Below, piece by piece: positions 55,371-62,095 of a stretch of 64,000 nucleotides of DNA. The notes under the pieces are model-generated. The model had not been told where the DNA came from. It saw nothing but the letters and a program-made list of their open reading frames with translations, and did not search any database. The stretch is taken from the NCBI GenBank assembly GCA_041661865.1, contig JBAZTO010000012.1, positions 6,084 through 70,083 on the forward strand, given 5' to 3'. The position numbers and the translations under genes are program-made. Positions within the stretch are counted from its first letter, which is position 1; every line of letters begins with the position of its first letter. Source of the stretch: JBAZTO01 sp041661865 (lineage in GTDB: Bacteria; Planctomycetota; Phycisphaerae; SM23-33).

Positions 55371-56945
55371 TCAATCATTTTCGTAGTCCATGTGCATCAG
55401 CAGATCGGTCCGGCCGCGCAGGGAAGCGACCGAATCCAGGCCCAGCCGGTAGAGGATGTCCACGAGGATCTCCCGCCAGGCGTTGTAGAGATTCACCAGC
55501 CGCTGGGTACACCAGTCGACGGTGACCAGTTCGAGCAACTCCGGATCGGTCGTGGCGATGCCGCGGGCGCATCCTCGTCCACTCTCGCAGGCACCGCAGC
55601 GGATGCAGCCCATGGCGACCAGTTCGGCCGTGCCGATGACCACGCCGTCGGCGCCCATGGCGATGGCCTTGGCCACGTCCATGGGGGTGCGTACGCCGCC
55701 GCTGGCCATAACGGTGATCTTGTCGCGGACGCCCTCGGCCTCCAGGAATTGATGCACGCGGCTGATGGCGTACTCGATGGGCATGGCAATGTTCTTCTTG
55801 GCGACGTTCGGCGCCGCGCCCGTGCCGCCATAGCTGCCGTCGGTATGCACGATGTGAGCCCCGGCGTAGTAGGCGCCCACGGCCACCATGTCCACGTCGC
55901 CGGGCGTGGAGACCTTGGCCGACAGCAACGCCCGCGGGTTGACGTGCGCGATCCAGTCCAGGTGCTTCTTGTGGTCTTCGACGGAGTAGACGCTGTGGAA
56001 CGGGAAGGGCGAGAACAACGACACACCCTGCACCGTCTCACGCATGGCCGCCACGGCGGGAGTGTTCTTATCGCCCAGCAGGTGACCGCCCAAACCGGGC
56101 TTGGCGCCCTGGGCGTACTTGAACTCGACGATCGGGGCCCGCTGGATCGTTTCCTCGCGCACGCCGAACAGGCCCGTCGCCACCTGCGTGATCATGTGGT
56201 CGGCGTATGGAATGAATCGCTCGGGATACCCGCCCTCACCGGTGCAACTGAAGGTGTTCCACGCCTTGCCCGTCCGCGCCTTGGCCAGCAGCACGCGGAT
56301 GTTGGTCGAGCCAAACGACATGCCGCCGCCGTACCAAGGGACGTCGATGGCAACGGCGGGGCGATCGTCGTTTCGCCGGTTGAGCAACAGCCTGGTGGAG
56401 ATGTCTTCGCGCCGCAGGCCGGCCTGGGGCGGAACGTCGGGGAAGCGGAAACGGAGGCGGTCGAACCCGCCACCGGACTTGCCGATCTCATTGTCCAGGT
56501 GCGACGGCGGAGCGTGCCCCGTCTCGGCCATCATCCAGTTGCTGGCGATCAGATCCCCGCTCCAGCGACAGTCGCCCAAGGTGCCGAAGACGGGGTTGTC
56601 GCTCATCGAGAGCGACTGCTTGGGGCATGCGGTGATGCAGTAATGGCTGGTCTTCTCGCAGGCCGGCCCCAGGCATCGGTAGTCGAAGGGGCGGATCACC
56701 TGGCGATAGCCGTCGGGACGGATATGCACACCGTGGGGGCACAGCGAAACGCATTTTCCGCAGGAAGAACAGTTGGAGTCGCGATGGATACTGTACTTTC
56801 CGATCTCGTTGCGATAGCGCGGCAGGGTCGGATGGATCTCGCGAGCGACGCGGGCAAACTCGGGGGAGGCGGCGAAGTCCTCGCCGTTCTGGGCGCCGTA
56901 GCACAGGCGTTCCGCCTGTGGGTTGATCGGGTCGATCCTCGTCAT
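55371..56945 (-). CDS. FMN-binding glutamate synthase domain protein (GltB2) with ferredoxin N-terminus
   Basis: 524 residues. N-terminal 4Fe-4S region: CSSCGKCVSLCPHG and CLGPACEKTSHYCITACPK. From about 150 the glutamate synthase central domain: PWYGGGMSFGS, GEGGYPERF, KYAQGAKPGLGGHL, TDGSYGGTGAAPNVAKK, ASGGVRTPMDVAKAIAMGAD and the iron-sulfur loop MGCIRCGACESGRGC. It reduces 2-iminoglutarate to glutamate on FMN. No GltD-type NADPH subunit is present, so electrons probably come from ferredoxin or the NuoF/Hdr proteins. ATG 56945 follows a GGAGG site and lies one base after the preceding stop. Confidence 0.94.
   Translation of the reverse strand: MTRIDPINPQAERLCYGAQNGEDFAASPEFARVAREIHPTLPRYRNEIGKYSIHRDSNCSSCGKCVSLCPHGVHIRPDGYRQVIRPFDYRCLGPACEKTSHYCITACPKQSLSMSDNPVFGTLGDCRWSGDLIASNWMMAETGHAPPSHLDNEIGKSGGGFDRLRFRFPDVPPQAGLRREDISTRLLLNRRNDDRPAVAIDVPWYGGGMSFGSTNIRVLLAKARTGKAWNTFSCTGEGGYPERFIPYADHMITQVATGLFGVREETIQRAPIVEFKYAQGAKPGLGGHLLGDKNTPAVAAMRETVQGVSLFSPFPFHSVYSVEDHKKHLDWIAHVNPRALLSAKVSTPGDVDMVAVGAYYAGAHIVHTDGSYGGTGAAPNVAKKNIAMPIEYAISRVHQFLEAEGVRDKITVMASGGVRTPMDVAKAIAMGADGVVIGTAELVAMGCIRCGACESGRGCARGIATTDPELLELVTVDWCTQRLVNLYNAWREILVDILYRLGLDSVASLRGRTDLLMHMDYEND
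56902..56920. repeat. CACAGGCG-TTC-CGCCTGTG hairpin inside coding sequence
   Basis: An 8-base perfect stem, copy of the repeat at 45010-45028. Here it is translated as PQAERLCY at about residues 9-16 of the GltB2 protein, so a repeat has become part of the gene. Confidence 0.7.
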
Positions 56946-56946
56946 G

Positions 56947-58350
56947 CTAGCAGCCCTCCCCGACTGCGGCCTTACGCTTGCCGAACATGCGGCCGAAGGT
57001 GTCGCGCTCAAGATCCTCGAAGAACATGCATCGGCCCGTCTCGCCCCGCAGGCGACGAACCTCGCGGATGCCCATCGCGCCGAGCATCTCGAGGAGTTGC
57101 GAATGCCAGGCGGCCAGGAGGTTGACGATGCGGCCGGCGGCGAATTCGGGGTCCACCGCCGCCAGGTCGACCGGGCACCTCTGGCCGCGGTCGCACTCCA
57201 GGCACAACCGGCACTCCAGCGCCAGCACCTGCGGCGCGTCGATGGCCACCATGTCGGCCCCGCAGATGATGGCCTTGGCCAGGTGCTCGGCCAGGGCAAT
57301 GCCTCCGCAGGCCACCAGCGTCACCTGATCGCGCAGGCCACAGTGAACCAAGTCGCGATGAACCTCCCGCAGAACGTCCCGCATGTGTCGTGGCTCGGGG
57401 CTGGATTGCTCGCGCCCGTGCATGTCGAAGGACAGGGCAACCACTTCGACGCCCAACTTGACCAGTTCCCTCACGCGATCCTTGCTCCGCGGCGTGGCCG
57501 GCAAGCGAACCGCCACGATCCGCTCGCTCCGCCCTGCCTTCAGGGCCGACTGGACAGAGGCGATCTCCGGCGAGTCGCTCACCATCACCAGCGGCGAAGC
57601 GTCCAGGCCTGCCGGCAGGCCCGCCTCGCCCAGCAGGGGCACAAGGCTCTCGGGCGCAACACCGAAATCTTCCGGTATCGAATCGGCCCGGACGACTGAC
57701 AGCAGCCCTAACTTGCCGGCGGCGATCGCCGCGGCCTTGACGACCACCGGATGCGCCCAACGGGCGGGCAGAATGTCGAACATAACCGGCATGGGCGTCT
57801 GGAGCAGCCAGGGCGGCGTGACGTCCAGTTCGTCGCCTTTGAACGCCAGGTGCGGCATCTTGCGGCCGATATCGACGCCGGTATTGATGTACTCTCGCCC
57901 GTGGATACCGTCACGCGTGGGGCGGACGATCTCGGACATGTCAGTCCACATCGAGTCGAAGCCACTGCCCGAGAACGGGCCGCCATACCCCCCGCCCGAT
58001 ACCGGGATGCGTCCCGTCTCGGCCTGGAACCACGTGGTCAGGAGGATGTCGGGCGTGAAGTACGCGTCGCCCAGCCGCTTGCACTCAGGGTTCATCACGC
58101 GCGTCAGGATGCCCTTGGTGCAGTTCTGGACGCAACTGAGGCAACCCTTGCACTGGTAGATGTAGTCCAGGTAGCCTATTTCTTCGTGAAGCGTATCGGC
58201 CTCATCGCGGTACAGGCCGTAGATGCAGGCATCCTTGACGCAGTTGTGGCAACGGGCGCAGTCTTCCCGCCAGTCAACGATGCCCAGTTTGCCCGGCAGT
58301 CGGAAGCGCGGCGGACGCGGCTCGGTGTGAATGTGGTACTTGGCAGGCAC
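56947..58350 (-). CDS. Diverged GltB2-like FMN domain protein with ferredoxin N-terminus
   Basis: 467 residues. N-terminal 4Fe-4S sites CARCHNCVKDACIYG and CKGCLSCVQNCTKG. The C-terminal part keeps the outline of the glutamate synthase central domain: ACGGIALAEHLAKAIICGAD and LECRLCLECDRGQRCPVD match the end of the family. However, the segments that bind 2-oxoglutarate and FMN in the true GltB2 next door are weakly kept. It may be a structural or electron-transfer paralogue. Overlapping gene spacing (one base to GltB2) suggests the two make a heteromeric pair. Confidence 0.85.
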   Translation of the reverse strand: MPAKYHIHTEPRPPRFRLPGKLGIVDWREDCARCHNCVKDACIYGLYRDEADTLHEEIGYLDYIYQCKGCLSCVQNCTKGILTRVMNPECKRLGDAYFTPDILLTTWFQAETGRIPVSGGGYGGPFSGSGFDSMWTDMSEIVRPTRDGIHGREYINTGVDIGRKMPHLAFKGDELDVTPPWLLQTPMPVMFDILPARWAHPVVVKAAAIAAGKLGLLSVVRADSIPEDFGVAPESLVPLLGEAGLPAGLDASPLVMVSDSPEIASVQSALKAGRSERIVAVRLPATPRSKDRVRELVKLGVEVVALSFDMHGREQSSPEPRHMRDVLREVHRDLVHCGLRDQVTLVACGGIALAEHLAKAIICGADMVAIDAPQVLALECRLCLECDRGQRCPVDLAAVDPEFAAGRIVNLLAAWHSQLLEMLGAMGIREVRRLRGETGRCMFFEDLERDTFGRMFGKRKAAVGEGC

Positions 58351-58401
58351 GCTTGTCTCCGCTCTCCTTGGTCCCTTTGCCTCTGTCGCCTGGAGGGTTC
58401 C

Positions 58402-59325
58402 TCAATCAGCTTTCAATCCGGCGGCCTCGATGACCGCCAGGGCCGCGGCAGGCTGCCCGTCGGCTGAGAGGTCGAAGCCCCGCAGTCCCGGCATGGCTCG
58501 CAACCGGTCGATCGTTTCGGACGCGATAGCAACGCCCTCCCGCTCTTGCGCGTCGGCGCCACGTTTGGAGGCCAGTCGCTTGAGCAAGGCCTCCGGGACG
58601 CCCGGCAGCGGACGTCGCCGCGCGTAGGCCTGCGCGTCGTCGCTGGAGGTCAGCACGCGAATACCGGCCAGGATCGCAACCTTCTCGTGCAGGCCGCGGC
58701 GCGTCACTTCCTGCCACCACCCGCTGAAACGTTCCAGGTCGAAAACCGGTGAAGTCACCATAAATTTCACGCCAACGTGGATCTTCTTGGCCAAGCGGGA
58801 GACCTGGAGATCCAGCGGGTCGGCCTGCGGCGAGGCCACGCCACCCACGCAGAAGCAGCCGACACCGGCCAGTCCGTCCTCGCCCACCATCGCGCCGCCA
58901 TCGGCCGGGTGGGCATACATCTGGATCAACTGCACCGCGTCGATGTCATGCACGTTGCGGGCCGAGCGAAAGGCCCCCAGGGTCTGGTGGGTTCCGCTGG
59001 TGCATAGGACGTTGTGGATCCCCAAGGCCGCGGCGCCAAGGCAGTCGGAGGCCAGCGCGATGCGGTTGCGGTCGCGGGTCACCACGTGGAGGAGGGGCTC
59101 GACGCCCTCGCCGGCTACCAGTGAGGCGGCCGCCAGGGCCGACATGCCGATCTCCCGGCGATTGTCGCAGACACCCAGGGCATGCACCTTGCCCGCGAAG
59201 GTCTTGGCAATCACTCGCATGGCGCCGGCGTCGCCGCTCTTGGGCGGGGACACCTGCGCAAGCAGAACACTGCGAGCCGACACGATTCTCGCTTCCAGGC
59301 GAGTCTTCTCATTTTTGTTTGGCAT
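58402..59325 (-). CDS. metF: Methylenetetrahydrofolate reductase catalytic subunit
   Basis: 307 residues, TIM-barrel MetF family. Visible motifs include VCDNRREIGMSALAAASL, PLLHVVTRDRN, LGIHNVLCTSGTH and VGVKFMVTSPVFD, which line the FMN/FAD and folate site. It interconverts methylene- and methyl-tetrahydrofolate in the methyl branch of the Wood-Ljungdahl route or in methyl oxidation. The companion metV and three mvhD genes are in the same gene series, as in bifurcating MetFV complexes. ATG 59325 begins the conserved protein; an upstream extension is Arg/Gly-rich and rejected. Confidence 0.93.
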   Translation of the reverse strand: MPNKNEKTRLEARIVSARSVLLAQVSPPKSGDAGAMRVIAKTFAGKVHALGVCDNRREIGMSALAAASLVAGEGVEPLLHVVTRDRNRIALASDCLGAAALGIHNVLCTSGTHQTLGAFRSARNVHDIDAVQLIQMYAHPADGGAMVGEDGLAGVGCFCVGGVASPQADPLDLQVSRLAKKIHVGVKFMVTSPVFDLERFSGWWQEVTRRGLHEKVAILAGIRVLTSSDDAQAYARRRPLPGVPEALLKRLASKRGADAQEREGVAIASETIDRLRAMPGLRGFDLSADGQPAAALAVIEAAGLKAD

Positions 59326-59375
59326 GCTGGTCTCTTGGTTTGTCGTAGAAAAACCACCTGCGCCAACGCGGCGAC

Positions 59376-59837
59376 CTATCCTACAGCCGCGTTCTTCAAA
59401 GCCGGGCCCGAACCGCCCGGCCCGGCAGGAGGGCCTGATCGGCCTATCGCCTCGGATATCGCCACGACCGTCTCTCGAACCACCCGCTCCAGATGCTCCG
59501 CCGACTCGTCGGAGGAACACCGGAGCAACTGGGCGCGGCCGGGGGAAAGCCCTATCTCGGCCAGCAGTCGCTGGACGGTGCGGATGCGGACCTCGGCACG
59601 GTAGTTACCCTGCGCCAAATGGCAGGCGGCCTTGGGACAGGTGACAACACAAACGCCCTGGCAGCCATTCTCCAGGGCGTGAAATAGGTACTGGGCGTCG
59701 GTCTTACCGCTACAGGGGACTTCACGTACCACGACGTGGAAGCCGCCCTGCACCCACTGACGCGGCAAATGCCCGCCGTTGGGGATGCAGTTCTGGCACA
59801 CATGGACAAGCACATCCGGACGTGCGGCCTCGGCCAT
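59376..59837 (-). CDS. mvhD: MvhD-family 2Fe-2S electron-transfer subunit (copy 3)
   Basis: 153 residues with VCQNCIPNGG, VPCSGKT and CPKAACHLAQGN, a more diverged MvhD pattern than the two other copies. It is the first gene of the leftward 23-kb series and lies 50 bases before metF, so it probably donates electrons to MetF. ATG 59837 has GAGG eight bases upstream; a longer in-frame start would run into the promoter region. Confidence 0.9.
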   Translation of the reverse strand: MAEAARPDVLVHVCQNCIPNGGHLPRQWVQGGFHVVVREVPCSGKTDAQYLFHALENGCQGVCVVTCPKAACHLAQGNYRAEVRIRTVQRLLAEIGLSPGRAQLLRCSSDESAEHLERVVRETVVAISEAIGRSGPPAGPGGSGPALKNAAVG

Positions 59838-59891
59838 CTTCTTCCCTCGCTCTAGGGATACGCTCCGATGCATCCAAGCGGTAGCTGAAAT

Positions 59892-59926
59892 GCGATAAGG
59901 CCCTATTGAACCACAACTCCTGTCAA
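59892..59926 (-). promoter_or_regulatory. Candidate promoter or regulator site of the 23-kb operon
   Basis: Leftward TTGACA (59921-59926) and TATCGC (59892-59897) are 23 bases apart, with CAATAGGGCCT before the second box. The same layout is found at 15270-15312. The TTGACA is a perfect -35 box but the distance is too great for a simple sigma-70 promoter, so a bound activator or another -10 (for example TAGGGC at 15 bases) may be used. Confidence 0.4.
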
Positions 59927-60140
59927 CCGCGAAGGGAATTACTGCCGCAAACGTTGACATCGGAATGATTCAAAACTCGCAACCAACTCAACCAAAAGGT
60001 GTTAATGCGATAATAAATGATGCGTGTGGATCCATAAAATGCGCCGCCTATGCACTTAGCTCACGTCACTCATATCCACTTTACTCACGTCAGTGCGACG
60101 GAACCACGCAGGGACGCCACCGAGAGGGCTCCGCGCTTAG

Positions 60141-60260
60141 CAGCCCGTTGAAAAAGCCATTCCAGCCTGTGGCACGCCCGCCCTCGGGCGTGGAATTCCA
60201 AGTACTCTTGCGATCCCGTCCCAGCCGAGGGCGGCTGGGCCACACTTTTTCAACGGGCTG
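60141..60260. mobile_element. 120-bp MITE with 16-bp terminal inverted repeats
   Basis: Perfect inverted repeats CAGCCCGTTGAAAAAG (60141-60156) and complement (60245-60260) bound a 120-base non-coding element flanked by TTAG on both sides (60137-60140, 60261-60264), a 4-base target duplication. It is inserted exactly at the transposase stop codon, which is kept in the duplicated TTAG. Confidence 0.85.
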
Positions 60261-61154
60261 TTAGGCTCGAGCCACCCCTACCCCCAACGCCCGTCGAAGC
60301 AGGCAGGTAAAGGCCTTGCCAGGATAACGTGATGCCTGGTGGTTGTATCGGAAGGCAAACTCGGCCAGGTAGTAGTCCAGGTGCGACGGGCCGACGGCAC
60401 CGTGCAGGCGTCCCTGTAGCCAGGTACCGAGTTTGTCGGCTACCAGGGCCACCAGGGGCAGCGGATCGATGCCCACCGCACCCGGATAAAGGCGGAACGG
60501 TTGGTGCCGGTAGCCCATCAATTCGATACCCGGCATATAGACGGGGCAACGATCGGTCCGAACGATGGCGGAGGGATCCACCATCTCCCGCACCGCTCCT
60601 AGAAGGCTCTGGTGGGATCCATCGCTCAGGCGGAGGATGCGGATGGGGCCAGCCGGCTTCCGCCGCGTCCCCACCGCCACCATCACAAGCGTGCCCCGGA
60701 TCCCCGAACGCTTCCGCAGGGAACGCTTGCTTCCGATGAACACCTCGTCAACCTGCACCGTGCCGCGCAGCCGGTCTTCGGGCGGCCCCGCTATCACCTG
60801 CCGCAGCTTGTGCAGCCACGACCAGGCCGTCCGGTAGCTGCCCAGGGCCAGCAGGCGCTGGATCTCTTTGGCGCTGGTGCCCGAAGGCGACGCCACAACA
60901 TGCCACATGGCACGCAACCACGACCCCAGCGGCTTGTGGGCGCCCTGGAACATTGTCCCAGACGTCACGGAGGTCTGCGCATCGCAGCGGGTGCATCTGA
61001 ATAATCCCCGGCTCATCCGCCACGCGCTGGTGCTGTCACATCGCTCGCAGCGGAAACCCTTAGGCCATCGCAAACGACAGAGGTAATCGGCGCAGGCTTC
61101 CTCCGTCGCCAACAGGTTCTCAAGTTGCGCCAGTGTCCGAGGATAGTTCTCCAT
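60261..61154 (-). CDS. IS1595-family transposase
   Basis: 297 residues starting MENYPRTLAQLE, the standard start of ISXO2/IS1595 transposases, followed by a zinc ribbon (CERCDSTSAW, CTRCDAQTSV), the DDE-type core with VQVDEVFIGSK, RTDRCPVY and the final catalytic region LAEFAFRYNHQ, in which the family N/H positions are kept. The gene is full length and looks active, except that a MITE has landed on its stop codon and so separated it from its left terminus. Earlier in-frame codons exist but are outside the conserved protein. Confidence 0.93.
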   Translation of the reverse strand: MENYPRTLAQLENLLATEEACADYLCRLRWPKGFRCERCDSTSAWRMSRGLFRCTRCDAQTSVTSGTMFQGAHKPLGSWLRAMWHVVASPSGTSAKEIQRLLALGSYRTAWSWLHKLRQVIAGPPEDRLRGTVQVDEVFIGSKRSLRKRSGIRGTLVMVAVGTRRKPAGPIRILRLSDGSHQSLLGAVREMVDPSAIVRTDRCPVYMPGIELMGYRHQPFRLYPGAVGIDPLPLVALVADKLGTWLQGRLHGAVGPSHLDYYLAEFAFRYNHQASRYPGKAFTCLLRRALGVGVARA

Positions 61155-62095
61155 GAGATCCACTGGATAGCATGTGGACAAACGGCAGTCAAGTGCATAG
61201 GCCAAGTGTATAGGTTCGTGTCAATTATTGTGCGGCGCGCCTATGACAGGCAATGTCGAACACTTGGATCAAGCGAGAAAGCCCAGAAAAGTCGGGGCAT
61301 CCTCAGTCGGATGGAACCAGCCACAACAGCCGCATCGGCGAAGGTGGTATCGACAGCCACCTGCGATACCGGGTGATCGAGTCGATGCCGTGGATCTGCC
61401 AGATCCCACTACCACGAGGGCGTGCGGTTCAATCAGGCGTTAACGGCGTAATCAGGCAAGAGCAGCAGAGAATCAACAGCGACAACAATGTTGTTCATGA
61501 AAAAAAATAGCAAAGACGCTCCGATGGCAACCTGGCGTAACTCCTTATGGCACAGCCACGATCGGATTCTTCGGGTGGGCAGCGAACGAATATAGATACT
61601 ATCCTGCGGCATTATTTTCAGTGTGCGAACAAAATAGGCGCTAGACTGTCGCCGTGGATGATTTGGGAACGCATCAAGGGGCTTAGGCAACGCCCGGATC
61701 TTCCACTCGCTGTTGCGGATGTTGAGTCAGATCACGGAACCTTGTTTCTCGAAATATGGGATCAGCGGCCCTCGGTGGGGTGACCCGCGAGGGCCCGGTC
61801 GGCCCCATGCCGACGGCGATAGGTCCGTGCGTACGGTGACAAGTCGAGTTGCTGTCCGAGAAGTCGAAGACTTCGAGGCCAGGGTACAGTCGCATTTGAT
61901 TCGGGGTCAGTTACTTTTCCGTAGCGGCAGTAACGGGTCAGTGCCGTCGTCACATTGCAGGTGTTGCTTTCGCAGCTTCGTAAGATAGCGGTTTTTTGCT
62001 GTTTTTCGATGAAGGCGCATGACAGTTGCGAGAAAGCACATGGTCTTTATCGCGAACAAGTCTATCGCTCTTTCAGAAAGACAAAGGGGTTGCAC
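61155..62095. other. About 0.94 kb without a recognisable gene
   Basis: This interval contains the right end of the insertion sequence, then mixed-composition DNA with only short open frames (none convincing), a GC-rich hairpin near 61785-61820, and the leader of the surface protein gene with an AAAGGGGT ribosome site at about 62083-62090. Some stretches read like degraded coding sequence, but I cannot assign them. Confidence 0.5.

Larger units (their letters stand above)
60046..61202 (-). mobile_element. IS1595-family insertion sequence (ends tentative)
   Basis: The transposase is flanked by a 12-base inverted repeat, GCCTATGCACTT at 60046-60057 and its complement at 61191-61202. Removing the inserted MITE leaves about 1030 bases, a normal IS1595 size. 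No 8-base target duplication is visible, so the ends may be slightly off or the element old. A second imperfect copy of the end motif lies just outside the right end. Confidence 0.5.

Noticed and set aside
54228..57125. 965-codon open frame on the plus strand
   Set aside because: Spans two well-supported GltB genes in antisense, including the non-coding gap between them; no domain resemblance.
60058..60096. Two CTCACGTCA direct repeats beside the insertion sequence
   Set aside because: Only two short copies; too few for a CRISPR array or iteron set, and probably part of the element's end.
61253..61510. 85-codon ORF after the insertion sequence
   Set aside because: No ribosome site or recognisable motif; composition changes along its length.
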